DNA from: Haematobia irritans
Lineage: Eukaryota > Arthropoda > Insecta > Diptera > Muscidae
NCBI RefSeq assembly: GCF_050003625.1
Contig: NC_134398.1
Coordinates: 21,614,622 to 21,678,621 of the forward strand
Direction: 5' to 3'
Length of the DNA stretch: 64,000 nucleotides
The notes under the pieces are model-generated. The model was not told the origin of the DNA, did not search any database, and worked only from the letters and a program-made list of their open reading frames with translations. Numbering within the stretch: position 1 is the first letter of the stretch; the number at the start of each line of letters is the position of its first letter. This document shows, in pieces, positions 1-11,875 of this stretch. Made by a program: the position numbers and the translations under genes.

Positions 1-591
1 TGGTATACAAGGAAACAAGTACAATATATATTTGAAATTTTCGTCATGGATAAATCACCTGTTAATTTAAACTTGTTCATAGTTTGGCATTGGGGGGCAC
101 TAATGTACTTTCCTTTTTAATGTTTTGTATGGTCTTTTTATGTGACTATATTTAATGCATTTGATTTTAATTATATCATTTTTCAATAATATATCATTTT
201 GGGTTGTTTATAGCTCGTATTTGTTTTTCGTTCAGTTTATTGGGCCACAAAACAAAAAACCTTTTTCACAGTTGAATGAACTTGTGAAAAATCAGCGAAC
301 CAGTTAATCCATAAAATGAAGGGAATTAATTTTTTGTGTTATTAATAAATGAGAACTTCAATGAATAAGTTTTATTATTAATATCGTTGAGTTAGGTTAG
401 TTTGAGAGCAGGAATTTTACGTTCTAATTTCTGATCTGTGTCCTTGAAGTATTCCTTTAATTGGCTTCGTTCTATATGTTAGGTCAAAGTCGGATTTATG
501 AAGAAAAATAATTGGTGAATAATAGCCTTCACCAAATATAATCCCTCAGCATTACGAAAATAAGCCAGAACGGTGGGCAGGATCTTATTGT
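1..591. other. Intergenic, no gene seen
   Basis: AT-rich sequence without a convincing open frame, splice pattern or recognisable repeat. It ends at the left target-site duplication of the SINE that follows. Confidence 0.4.
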
Positions 592-923
592 CAGGTTAGG
601 TGGCAGCCCGATGTATCAGGCTCACTTAGACTATTCAGAACATTGTGATACCACATTGGCGAACTTCTCTCTTATCACTGAGTGCTGCCCGATTCCATGT
701 TAAACTCAATGACAAGGGACCTCCTTTTTATAGCCGAGTCCGAACAGCGTTCCACATTGCAATGAAACCACTTAGAGAAGCTTTGAAACCCTCAGTAATG
801 TCACCAGCATTACTGAGGTGGGATAATCCAAAGCTGAAAAACTTTTCGGTCGAAGCAGGAATCGAACCCACGACCTTGTGTATGCAAGGCGGGCATGGTA
901 ACCATTGCACCACGGTGGCTCCC
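592..923 (-). repeat. tRNA-derived SINE, copy 1
   Basis: Full-length SINE transcribed right to left. Read on the minus strand, the right end carries a pol III A-box-like stretch (GTGGTGCAATGGTTAGCATG in the better copy at 9.5 kb) and a B box (GGTTCGATTCC, from 860-880). A tRNA-unrelated body follows, ending at the left in a short CCTAACC tail. It is flanked by a 13-bp target-site duplication with one mismatch (AGGATCTTATTGT at 579-591, AGGATCTTACTGT at 924-936), as expected for LINE-driven retroposition. The head has a tRNA-like anticodon region (CTTGCATAC) but is not an intact tRNA gene. The 99-codon frame across it is fortuitous. Confidence 0.85.
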
Positions 924-999
924 AGGATCTTACTGTTTATCTGATCCTCTATCACGGCTGACACAATTGGTTGAATTGTTCACTATTTGGTAGAATTCT

Positions 1000-2320
1000 T
1001 GATGTTTTGGTAGATTTTGCAAAATTTTGACAACATTTCCCAGAGAAATACAATTTTGATAAAATTTTCTACAGAAATAAAATATAGAAAAAAAAAAATT
1101 GACAAAATTTTCTAAAGAAATAAAATTTTGACAAAATTTTATATTTTGACAAAATTTTCTATAGAAATAAAATGTTGACAACATTTTTTATAGAAATAAA
1201 ATTTTGACAAAATTCTCTATAGAAATAAAATTTTAACAAAATTTTCTATAGAAATAAAATTTTAACAAAATAACATATTGATAAAATTCAGTGTCGTTGA
1301 CAAAATTTTCTATAAAATTTGCCAAAATAAATAAAGAAATAAAATTTTGGCAAAATTTTCTAAAGAAATAAAATTTTGACAACATTTTCTAAAGAAATAA
1401 AATTTTTACAAAATTTTCCAAAGAAATGAAATTTTGACAAAATTTTCTATAGAAATAAAATTTTTAAAAAATTTTGTATAGAAATTAAATTTTGTCAAAA
1501 TTTTCTATAAAAATAAAATTTTTAAAAAATTTTATATAGAAATATTGTACAGAAATAAAACTTTTATAGAAATAAAATTTTGACAAAATTTTCTGTAGAA
1601 ATAAAATATAGAAAAAAATTGACAAAATTTTCTATAGAAATAAAATGTTGAAAATTTTGTATAGAAATAAAATTTTGACAACATTTTCTATAGAAATAAA
1701 GTCTTGACAAAATTAGAAATAAACATTTTTCTATAGAAATACAATTTTAACAAAATTTTCTATAGATATAAAATTTTGAAATAGAAAGAAAATTTTGACA
1801 AAATTTTCTCTAGAAGTAAAATTTTGACAGAATTTTCCATAGAAATAAAATTTTGAAAAAAATTTTCTATGGAAGTAAAATTTTGACAAAATTTTCTATA
1901 GAAATAAAATTTTGACAACATTTTCTATAGAAATAAAGTCTTGGCAAAATTAGAAATAAAAAATTTCCTGTAGAAATAAAATTTTGACAAAATTTTCTAT
2001 AGAAATAAAATGTTGACAAAATTTTCTATAGAAATACAATTTTGACAAAATTTTCTATAGAAATAAAATTTTGACGAAAATGAGAAATAAATCTGTTCGC
2101 ATACAATCAAATGCCTTTACTGTAAATTATAGGACCTTGAGTCTTGTTGTGCAGGAACCAAACTCAATAAATACAAAAAGCTGTTCTATAGAAATACAAT
2201 TTTGACAAAATTTTCTATAGAAAAAAAATTATAAAGTAATAAAATTTTGACACAATTAAAAATAAAAAATTTCCTATAGAAATAAAATTTTGACAAAATT
2301 TTCTATAGAAATAAAATTTT
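1000..2320. repeat. 29-bp repeat array, GAC orientation
   Basis: Degenerate head-to-tail copies of a 29-bp unit made of AAAATTTTGACAAAATTTT followed by CTATAGAAAT. The unit is nearly self-complementary; only the central GAC (GTC on the other strand) gives it direction. Monomers differ by scattered substitutions and small indels. A unique-looking interruption lies at about 2090-2185. Any open frame here (Phe, Tyr, Lys, Asn, Ile-rich) is produced by the repeat and is not a gene. Confidence 0.85.
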
Positions 2321-2925
2321 GTTGTTGTTTTTTTATTTCAGCTTAAAACCATACATTGACTAAACTACAAGTGTAGCTTAACCGATAGAGAAAAATAATG
2401 TTTGTCAAATTTATTTGGGCAAAGCCCTATAGACTGCAAGAGGGTTGGATGGACGCACGTTTCGGAATTACCACATTCCTCATTAGCATCCTCTACTTGC
2501 AGCAAAACTATCAACCAATTATAGAATTATAGGGCTTTGCCCAAATAAATTTGACAAACATTCTTTTCCTCTGTTGGTTAAGCTACACTTGTAGTTTAGT
2601 CAATGTAGAAGGAATATGATCACCTCAAACAGGTTTCAAGAGCAAAATGTTATTTTTGTATGGTGACCATGTAACATGTTTGTCACTAAAATGTTATTTT
2701 CTCGTCAAATATGATCTGCTTGCCGAAATCAGATACATGATTTCCGAGAAAATAACATGGTTGCGAAAACCATGTTACATGGTCACCACCCAAAAATAAC
2801 TTTTTGCTCTTAAAACATGTTTGAGGTGATCATATTCCTTCTCTTGGTGTATGGTTTTAAGCTGAAATAAAAAACAACAACAATGCTTAAAAAACAAAAC
2901 CAACAATAACAAAACAAAACGAAAT
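2321..2925. repeat. Foldback element with nested MITE
   Basis: Two inverted arms. The left arm (about 2325-2430) runs from a GTTGTTG-rich end through TTCAGCTTAAAACCATACA and CTACAAGTGTAGCTTAACC to GGGCAAAGCCCTATAG. The right arm (2528-2606, continuing 2849-2921) is the reverse complement of the same sequence. A palindromic MITE (2607-2850) interrupts the right arm between the parts matching ...AACCATA and CATTGAC... The loop holds a fragment of the sequence also found at 48.9 and 56.3 kb. A hairpin this long could extrude or be copied by template switching. Class not recognised. Confidence 0.75.
2607..2850. mobile_element. Palindromic MITE (AGAAGGAATATGATCACC family), copy 1
   Basis: Ends are inverted copies of AGAAGGAATATGATCACCTC, and the interior is itself largely inverted (TGGTGACCATGTAACATG against CATGTTACATGGTCACCA). 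No coding capacity. It belongs to the family best defined at 6087-6335, where the duplication is TA. Here it sits inside the right arm of the foldback element, so it inserted later than that element. Confidence 0.8.
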
Positions 2926-3990
2926 AAAATTTTGACAAAATTTTCTATAGAAATAAAATTTTGGGAACAGTTTCTATAGCAATCAAACTTTTACAAAAAT
3001 TAGAAATAAAAAATTTTTTATAAAAATAAAATTTGGACAAAATTTTTTATAGAAATAAAATTTTGACAAAAGTTTCTATAGAAATAAAATTTTGACGAAA
3101 ATTAGAAATAAAAACTGTTCTATAGAAATAAAATAAAATTGTGACATTTTCTATAGAAACAAAATTTGACGAAAATTAGAAATAAAAACTGTTCTATAGA
3201 AATAAAATAAAATTGTGACAACATTTTCTATAGAAACAAAATTTTGAAAAAAAAATTCTAAAGAAATAAAATTTTGACAACATTAGAAATAAAAAATTTC
3301 CTATAGAAATAAAATTTTTACAAAATTTTCTATAGAAATAAAATTTTGACAAAATTTTCTATAGAAATAAAATTTTGACAACATTTTCTATAGAAATAAA
3401 ATTTTGACGAAAATTAGAAATAAAAACTGTTCTATAGAAATAAAATTTTTACAAAATTTTCTATAGAAACAAATTTTTGAAAAAAAGAATCTAAAGAAAT
3501 TTTGAAGAAAAAAAATCTAAAGAAATAAAATTTTGACAAAATTAGAAATAAAAAATTTCCTATAGAAATAAAATTTTGACAAAATTTTCTACAGAAATAA
3601 AATGTTGACAAAATTTTCTATAAACATAAAATTTGGACAAAATGTTCTATAGAAATAAAATTTGGACAAAGTTTTCTTCAGAAATAAAATTTTGACAAAA
3701 CTTCCTATAGAAATAAAATTTTGACAAAATGTTCTATTGAAATAAAATGTTGACAAAATTTTATATAGAAATTAATTTTTGGCAAAATTTTTTATAGAAA
3801 TAAAATTTTGACAAAATTTTCTATAGAAATAAAATTTTGTCATAATTTTCTATACAAATAAATTTTTGATAAAATTTTCTATAGAAATAAAATTTTGTCA
3901 TAATTTTCTATAGAAATAAATTTTTGATAAAATTTTCTTTACAAATAAAATTTTGACAAAATTTTCTATAAAAATAAAATATTGACAAAA
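2926..3990. repeat. 29-bp repeat array, GAC orientation (continued)
   Basis: Continuation of the array on the other side of the foldback element. Variant blocks recur: GACGAAAATTAGAAATAAAA with ACTGTTCTATAG follows near 3095, 3165 and 3405. This shows multi-monomer segments being duplicated together rather than monomers alone. Confidence 0.85.
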
Positions 3991-4540
3991 TAAGATTTTT
4001 TGTTTGGTTGTTTTTTGGTAGAATTTTCTTAAAATTTTTGGCTTGAGTGGCAACCTTGCTACACATGCATAATGTCAAGGTAACTATATCTCTATAAAAC
4101 TCCATAATCTGACTATTTGGACTTTTAGTGAGCCAAGCACTACACAATGAGTAGGTAATGAAGTCCGTCTGCCTGACTGATTGTTTACTTTGTTGTACTT
4201 TTATGGCAACCATTAGAAAAGTACTATAGTACACTATTTTTCCATCTCTGATCTTAATGTTTGCTCTAATTCTCTCTTCTTCTGGAGAAACATGATCATG
4301 ACTCATTAAAAATACACTGTATCCAACCAACAACTACAACTGAGACAAATGGAATTGTTGCGATTGCCAAAAAGTGGGGGTTTACTACTACCAATTAAAA
4401 TAAAAAAGCAAAAAACTTTGACGTCACACAAACCATATTATTATGCACTGAAGTTGTTTTGATTTGATAATTAAACTTTTAACATGAACGTTAAAGTTTA
4501 TTCTCTTGCTGTATGCTTTTACATTATTCTAGTTTAAGGT
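3991..4540. other. Single-copy-looking spacer
   Basis: Leaves the repeat array and carries no recognisable gene. A 141-codon minus-strand frame (3908-4333) begins in this spacer and runs into the repeat array. It resembles no family I know and has no supporting signals. Confidence 0.35.
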
Positions 4541-4943
4541 CGAAAAAGCCCCATAACAACAACAATACATATTAAAATACATACATAAGAATCATTATTA
4601 CAAGGGGGGATTTCTGTCTATATACGGTTAGTGTCGTTGTTGTTGTTTTACCAGATTTGAAAGGAATCACATTTGTTGCTGCTTGGTGAGTGAGTGTTCT
4701 TTGAGAGTAACAAAAGCTGCTGTTTCATTCACGAGACATATACGAACGCGTGCGGTTCAAATCGTTGGTTAATTCGCATAAGATTTGCAATCGCTGTAGA
4801 TATCCGTTTTGTGTTAATTTTGTGAAATCTGTGATAAGGCATTTGCCACTAAAACGTGCTTCAATTATTTATTTATTTATTCTATTCTTAAGCTAATCGC
4901 AAAAAATTATCTATATTAGATTTTAATTGACTTAACCATCATA

Positions 4944-4965
4944 ATGTCGTGTAATAATTTCGAAG
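4944..4965 (+). CDS. Possible first coding exon of the cytochrome b561 gene
   Basis: An ATG with A at -3 opens seven codons (MSCNNFE) plus one base, then a GTGAG splice donor at 4966. The one-base remainder matches the two-base start of the exon after the TTTTTGTCATTTCAG acceptor at 11992, giving an in-frame join (E-V-F-D-V-N-A-M-A-H-P). With exons 2-4 the protein would be 252 residues. About 400 bases upstream look like a fly 5' leader: AT-rich, few repeats, with a TATATAC near 4620. The 7-kb intron would hold repeat families A and B. What is seen is only phase and splice-site agreement; no transcript supports it here. Starts at 11950 or 12010 remain possible. Confidence 0.45.
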
Positions 4966-5984
4966 GTGAGATTTTTTTATTAGAATGTTCTTATAATTTG
5001 TTAAGTGATTTTTCAACAAGATCTTGTAAAAGGGTTGGCGAAAAAGTGGCCAATATATATGATATTTGGTATGCTGATGTAGACAGACAATAGAAACCTC
5101 TACTTCTTGGAGTAAAGGCCAGAGCCCGATAGCATCTCCAAATAAGCCCTAGGTCCAATATTGACAAAATTGTAATCAAATGAATCGAAATATTTAGTAC
5201 ACAAAAAAGCAAAGGCTCGGCCGAAAAACGCATAAACAAAAGTGTGAACTTTGTATCGCTTCGTGTCGGCTACATAAAAAAAAAACAGTTTTCCTTTTCA
5301 AGCAAATCGGATAACAAATACGCTAACTATATGACCAAGAAAGGACATCGGTCCACATGGGGGCTTTATCAAAACATGGACTGCGTTAAACAAAAGCCAA
5401 CACTGGTGAACCTAAAGCGCACTGAAAAATATATTAAAGTGATATTAAAAATTTTCTGATGCCCAATTTACCTAATTATACAATTATTTTTCGAGCTTTA
5501 TGGACAGATATAGATTAAGGAACATGGTTAATAGAGCCATTGAAAAGAAAACGCCAGATACAAATCTATACACGCCGGGACTGTACATGTTTCGGTTCGG
5601 GCGAATGAACCTTTCAACAGCTCCATTTTGGGCCCTTTATGCTAACTCCTTATGGAGAAAACATTTCGGAAATTTCCTCTTACAAATTGAATCATCTTTT
5701 CTCCCACTGTACATCATCTTTTCATATAACATACAAGTCCCTTAATCTTATTTTTATTTCGTTTTGTTACATAGTAATGCAACAACACGAAATTTATTTT
5801 TAGAAAGCTAACTTGTTAGAATTCACCTAAGTGGTGAACAGTCGAACAATGCTTATTGTTTCTACAGTCAACTACAACATGTGACAATTTACAGAAACTG
5901 GTTTCCAGGATACAACAACAATTCTAACGCGTACAAAATATTAAGGACAAATTCCTTTAAAATAATTAATATTTATTAATTAAG
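4966..5984. other. Putative intron / unassigned sequence
   Basis: Two short plus-strand frames (5244-5459, 5500-5745) show no domain, no conserved motif and no flanking splice pattern that I can defend. I see nothing assignable. The stretch includes short fragments of dispersed repeats, for example ACATGGGGGCTTTATCAAAACATGGAC near 5355, which resembles 13130 and 41765. Confidence 0.35.
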
Positions 5985-8349
5985 GAAAGTCTAAAGTCGG
6001 ACGGGGCCGCCTATATTATACCCTGTACCACTTTGTCCACATTTTCGATACCATGTCAAATCCGTCAAATATGTTGGTGCTATCTACACGCAGAGAAGGA
6101 ATATGATCACCTCAAACATGTTTCAAGAGCATAATGTTATTTTTGTATGGTGACCATGTAACATGTTTGTCACTAAAATGTTATTTTCCCGTCAAATATA
6201 ACCTGCTTGCCGAAATCAGATACATGGTTTCCGAGAAAATTACATGGTTGCGAAAACCATGTTACATGGTGGTACCCAAAAATAACATTTTGCTCTTAAA
6301 ACATGTTTGAGGTGATCATATTCCTTCTCTGGGTGTATATATAAAGGTTTTTGTTCCCATATATATTTAAATCTGACTCGATCTGGACAAACTTTGATAG
6401 ACTTGTACAAAATCTATAGACTTACCCTCATATTCATAAAAGTTAACGTTAACTTTAAACCTACTATTACCATACAAATTCCTTCGATAAACTGTCAGTA
6501 AATTATTATGAATATGGACATTAAAATATATTTCGGCTAATGACCTGTCATGGAACACAATGTTACTAAAAACAAGTAAGGAAAGTCTAAAGTCGGGCGG
6601 GGCCGACTATATTATACCCTGCACCACTTTGTAGATCTACATTTTCGATACCATATAACATCCGTCAAATATGTTGGGGGCTATATATAAAGGTTTGTCC
6701 CAAATACATACATTTAAATATCACTCGATCTGAACAGAATTTGATAGACTTCTACAAAATCTATAGACTCAAAATTTAAGTCGGCTAATGCACTAGGGTG
6801 GAACACAATTTTAGTAAAAAAATATGGGAAACGTTTAAATCTGAAGCAATTTTAAGGAAACTTCGAAAAAGTTTATTTATGATTTATCGCTCGATATACA
6901 TGTATTAGAAGTTTAGGAAAATTAGAGTCATTTTTACAACTTTTCGACTAAGCAGTGGCGATTTTACAAGGAAAATGTTGGTATTTTGACCATTTTTGTC
7001 GAAATCAGAAAAACATATATATGGGAGCTATATCTAAATCTGAACCGATTTCAACCAAATTTGGCACGCATAGCAACAATGCTAATTGTACTCCCTGTGC
7101 AAAATTTCAACTAAATCGGAGTTAAAAATTGGCCTCTGTGGTCATATGAGTGTAAATCGGGCGAAAGCTATATATGGGAGCTATATCTAAATCTGAACCG
7201 ATTTCAACCAAATTTGGCACGCATAGCAACAATGCTAATTGTACTCCCTGTGCAAAATTTCAACAAAATCGGAGCAAAAAATTGGCTTCTGTGGTCATAT
7301 GAGTGTAAATCGGGCGAAAGCTATATATGGGAGCTATATCTAAATCTGAACCGATTTCAACCAAATTTGGCACGCATAGCTACAATGCTAATTCTACTCC
7401 CTGTGCAAAATTTCAACTAAATCGGAGTTAAAAATTGGCCTCTGTGGTCATATGAGTGTAAATCGGGCGAAAGATATATATGGGAGCTATATCTAAATCT
7501 GAACCGATTTTAACCAAAATTGACACGCATAGCAATAATGCTAATTCTACTCCCTGTGCAAAATTTCAACTAAATCGGAGTTAAAAATTGGCCTCTGTGG
7601 TCATATCAGTGTAAATCGGGCGAAAGCTATATATGGGAGATATATCTAAATCTGAACCGATTTCAACCAAATTTGGCACGCATAGCTACAATGCTAATTC
7701 TACTCCCTGTGCAAAATTTCAACTAAATCGGAGCAAAAAATTGGCCTCTATGGTCAAATGAGCGTAAATCGGCCGAAAGCTATATACCAAATTTGGCACG
7801 CATAGCTACAATGCTAATTCTACTCCCTGTGCAAAATTTCATCCAAATTGGGGTAAAACTCTGGCTTCTGGGACCGTATTAGTCCATATCGTGCGAAAGA
7901 TATATATGGGAGATATATCTAAATCTGAACCGATTTCAATAAAATTTGGCACACTTGACTACAGTACTAATTGTTCTTCTTGTGCAAAATTTTAAGCAAA
8001 TTAGGTTAAAACTCTGGCTTCTGGGGCCATATAAGTCCATATCGGGCGAAATATATATATGGGAGCTATATCTAAATCTGAACCGATTTCTTTTAAAATC
8101 AATAGGGATCTATTCTGAGCCAAAACACATACTTGTGCCAAATTTGAAGTCGATTGGACTAAAACTGCGACCTAGACTTTGATTACAAAAATGAGTTCAC
8201 GGACAGACGGACATCGCTATATCGACTCAAGAGCCCACCCTGAGCATTTTTGCCAAAGACACCATGTGTCTATCTCGTCTCCTTCTGGGTGTTGCAAACA
8301 TATGCACTAACTTATAATACCCTGTTCCACAGTGTGGAGCAGGGTATAA
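5985..8349 (+). repeat. Repeat family B: ~154-bp tandem units with inverted ends
   Basis: Two starts of the same element (GGAAAGTCTAAAGTCGG... at 5985 and 6579) followed by a tandem array. The array unit (about 154 bp, successive copies near 7019, 7168, 7322, 7476 and 7630, then degenerate) starts TATATGGGAGCTATATCTAA and includes GAACCGATTTCAACC and AAATTTGGCACGCATAG. The outer ends carry an inverted motif, TATACCCTGCACCAC at the left and GTGGAGCAGGGTATA at the right (about 8333-8347). No protein is encoded; the 68-78-codon frames come from the repeat. Non-autonomous element of unknown class. Confidence 0.75.
6087..6335. mobile_element. Palindromic MITE, copy 2 (best preserved)
   Basis: Terminal inverted repeats of about 38 bp start CACGCAGAGAAGGAATATGA on the left and CACCCAGAGAAGGAATATGA on the right (one mismatch), flanked by TA on both sides. 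TA duplication suggests mobilisation by a Tc1/mariner-type transposase; that is inference. The interior is also inverted around about 6210. It interrupts the first, truncated family B element. Confidence 0.85.
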
Positions 8350-8813
8350 ATATGGGAAATACTTAAATCTGAAACAATTTTTAGGCAACTTCGCAAAAGT
8401 GTATATATGATTTACCGGTCGATAGATATGTATTAGAAGTATGGGAAAATTGGAGACATTTTTATAATATAGGCAAATACTTATTTTGACGATTTTGTAT
8501 CTTTGGTTTAAAGTTTTTTTTGGAATTAATTTTGTTTTTATTTATATATTTTTTCAACATTTTATTTCTATAGAAAATTTTGTCAAAATTTTATTTTTTA
8601 TTTTTATTTTTATCTCTTCTCGAAGCAACTTTTATCGGAATTGAAACCGGTTAGCACTAAAAACATCTATTTAATATTCTTTTGTTAATTACATATTTAT
8701 TAGATGAAATACAGTCCCAGAGTTACATTAGTAGTTTTCAAGTAGCTTAAAGAATTACGAGTGAAATAACTAAGATAATGTAACCACCAGAGAACTGCAA
8801 CCGGTGGCTTTTT
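8350..8813. other. Spacer between repeat families
   Basis: Short run of 29-bp units in GTC orientation near 8560-8620, otherwise unassigned AT-rich sequence. No gene seen. Confidence 0.4.
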
Positions 8814-10218
8814 TATACCCTCCACCATAGGATGGGGGGTATATTAACTGTGTCATTCCGTTTGTAAAACATCGAAATATTGCTCTAGGACCCCATAAAG
8901 TATATATATTCTGGGTCGTGGTGAAATTCCGAGTCGATCTAAGCATGTCCGTCCGTCGGTCTTTTGAAATCACGCCAACTTCCGAACGAAACAAGCTATC
9001 GACTTGAAACTTGGCACAATTAGTTGTTTTTGATGTTGGTCGGATGATATTGCAAATGGACCATATCGGACCACTTTTACGTATAGCCCCCATATAAACC
9101 GACGCTCAGATTTGGCTTGCAGAGCCTCTTGGAGGAGCAAAATTCATCCGATACGATTGAAACTTGGTACATGGTGTTAGTATATGGTCTATCGTAACCA
9201 TGCTAAAATTGGTCCAAATAGGTCCGTAATTATACATAGCCCCCATATAAACCCATCCCCCGATTTGGCTTGCGGAGCCTTTAAGATAAGCAAATTTCAT
9301 TCGATCCGGCTGAAATTTGGTACATGGTGTTAGAATATGGTCTTTAACAAACAGGCAAAAATTGGTCCATATCGGTCCATAATCATATATAGCCCCCATA
9401 TAACCCCCCCTTTCCCCTCCGGAGCCCCTTGGAAGAGCAAAATTAACCCGCTCCGATTGAAATTTGGTACGTGGTATTAGTATATGGTCTCTAACAACCA
9501 TGGTTAGGTTAGGTTAGGTTAGGTTATGTGGCAGCCCGATGTATCAGGCTCACTTAGACTATTCAGTCCATTGTGATACCACAGTGGTGAACTTCTCTCT
9601 TATCACTGAGTGCTGCCCGATTCCATGTTAAGCTCAATGACAAGGGACCTCCTTTTTATAGCCGAGTCCGAACGGCGTTCCACATTCCAGTGAAACCACT
9701 TAGAGAAGCTTTGAAACCCTCAGAAATGTCACCAGTATTACTGAGGTGGGATAATCCACCGCTGAAAAACTTTTTGGTGTTCGGTCGTAGCAGGAATCGA
9801 ACCCACGACCTTGTGTATGCAAGGCGGGCATGCTAACCATTGCACCACGGTGGCTCCCATGCAAAACTTGGTCCATACCGGTCTTAATTATATATAACCC
9901 CCATTTAAACCGATCTCCAGATTTGATCTCCGGAGCCCCTTGGAAGAGCAAAATTAACCCGATCCGGTTGAAATTTGGTACGGTGTGTTAGTATATGGCC
10001 TTTAACAACTATGCAAAAATTGGTCCATACCGGTCTTAATTATATATAACCCACATTTTAACCGATCCCCAGATTTGACCTCAGGAGCTATTGGGGGAGC
10101 AAAATTCATCCGACCCGGTTGAAATTTGGTACGTGGTGGAATTTGGTACATTGCGCTAGTATATGACCGCTAACAACCATGCCAAAATTGGTCCATATCG
10201 GTCTATAGTTTTATATAA
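8814..10218 (+). repeat. Repeat family A: start plus ~155-bp tandem units
   Basis: Begins with TATACCCTCCACCATAGGAT, whose inverted form (ATGGTGGAGGGTACA) marks the end of another family member at 44291-44305. A leader with GTCCGTCCGTCGGTC precedes degenerate units of about 155 bp containing TATAGCCCCCATATAAACC, GGCTTGCGGAGCC and TGAAATTTGGTACATGG. Frames of 80-131 codons across it are repeat artefacts. The array is cut by a SINE at 9503-9856. Confidence 0.75.
9503..9856 (-). repeat. tRNA-derived SINE, copy 2
   Basis: Same SINE family as at 592-923, more complete. Minus-strand reading: A box AGCATGCCCGCC region, B box GGTTCGATTCC, body, and a 3' tail made of about four CCTAA units (GGTTAGGTTAGGTTAGGTTA on the plus strand). 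Target-site duplication CCATG (9498-9502 and 9857-9861). Removing it restores a normal family A unit (CTAACAACCATGCAAAA), which proves insertion. Confidence 0.9.
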
Positions 10219-11658
10219 TCTACCAAAAATTTTATTCTAAAGAAAATTCAAAATTTTTTACTATAGAAAATTTTGTCAAAATTTTATTACTACAGAAAAT
10301 TTTGTCAACATTTTATTACTATACAAAATTTTGCAAGATTTCATTTCTATAGAATATTTTGTCAAAATTTTCTCAAGGCAGATTTAGTAAGGTAGTTTTA
10401 GTATTACAAAAACAAAAATGTCAGTCGCCATATTGAAATTTTGATTGTCAGTCAAATTGAATTAAATTTCTCACTTGTTGTACAATATGTTCAACAAGTT
10501 GGAAATTTAAAATAGAGAAAATCTGGAAATGATCGATGTATGCTTCGAAATATGATACAGTCTACAAGAATATTTGAAGTAATTCTTACCATCAATTATG
10601 AGGATAATTTATTTCGATACTTTTCTGTTATAAATTTAAAGCAAATTGAAAATTCAAAATTTTTGGTATAAAATAATTTTATTTTGAATTTTTATTTTTA
10701 TTTGTCACAATTGGCGTAGCTAGCAACATTTTCGTAGGGGGTAAAAGCTACGATGTGTGCTCATTGTGAAGATACCTCAAAAAGAGAAAAAAATAAATTC
10801 TTATAGATGGGAAGAAACCATAATATTTAATTCAATGATATATAATCATGATTTGAAGAAATACTGAATGGTATTTGGTAGGGGGAGATGAAAAACCCAT
10901 AAAACCCCTTTAGCTACGCCTATGCCATTAAGCAGATACCGACAATCAAAGTTCTGCTCAAATGAAAAAATTGTAATCATCTGATAGCTTGAAACTACCT
11001 TCCTAAATATACATTGAATTTTCTATAGAATATTTTACAAAATTACCAGCAGTTGGCATTAGCTCAAGAGAATTGAGAGAGTACCAAATAAGAGAATACC
11101 AAACTGCTGAGATATGGGTAATTTGTGTGATTGCTTTACTACGGTGTTTTCGAGAGACCAACACTCATACTAACAAACACCTACAGTCGTCGGATGCATT
11201 GGATAATGGTGGTTGAAATTGTGGTGTTTACTAAATACACTGGTCGGTTGCGGTAGATCGCAGCCGTTCTCTGGTAACCGCGACTTTTTTAAGCAAGGCG
11301 GGCATGCAAACCATTGCCACACGGTGAATAAATTTAATTATCATATCTTCTTCAAATAATCTTCCAAAATGTTACCAAAAATCTACCAAATTTAAAAAAT
11401 TAATATTTTGAAGTTTTTGATTAATTTTTTGTGGTTAGTACGAAAATTAAAATTTTTAAATATATTCAAATAAAAATTGTCTCCAAATTTAATTTCTATT
11501 GAAAATGTTGCCAAAATTTTAATTCTATACAGAATTTTCTCAAAATTTTTTTCCAAGGAAAATTTTCTCAAAATTTTATTTCCAAGGAAAATTTTCTCAA
11601 AATTTTATTTCTATAGAAAACTTCTCAAAATTTTGTCAAAATTTTATTTCTCTAGATA

Positions 11659-11875
11659 CACGCAGAGAAGCAATATGATCACCTCAAACATGTTTCAGGA
11701 GCAAAATGTTATTTTTGGACGAGGAACGTGGAATATTTTTGTGGCAAAAATTTGTTTTCTCGATAAACATATACATGGTTGCCGAAATCAGATACATAAT
11801 TTCCGAGTACATAACATGGTTTCGACAAACATGTTACATGTTCCTCGACCAAAAATAATATTTTTCTCTTGATAC
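11659..11875. mobile_element. Palindromic MITE, copy 3 (right end lost)
   Basis: Left end CACGCAGAGAAGCAATATGA preceded by TA at 11657-11658. The interior shows the same inverted organisation with ACATGTT/AACATGT arms. The right terminal repeat is not recognisable. It lies just upstream of cytochrome b561 exon 2 and is present at the matching place in the second copy (40283), so it predates the segmental duplication. Confidence 0.75.

Noticed and set aside
860..920. Apparent tRNA gene with B box in the SINE head
   Set aside because: The arms do not pair as a tRNA, and the sequence is part of a 330-bp repeat flanked by target duplications.
1000..2080. CRISPR-like regularly spaced repeats
   Set aside because: The repeats are contiguous degenerate monomers with no unique spacers, in a eukaryotic fly-type sequence.
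3908..4333. 141-codon minus-strand frame as a gene
   Set aside because: Half of it is 29-bp repeat sequence and the rest shows no domain, splice signals or start context.
7214..8182. Frames encoding MARIATMLIVLPVQNFN-like peptides
   Set aside because: Products of the ~154-bp family B tandem repeat; the peptide repeats with the DNA period.
9503..9522. Telomere or interstitial telomeric repeat (TTAGG)n
   Set aside because: Only four units, located precisely at a SINE tail with CCATG duplications on both sides.
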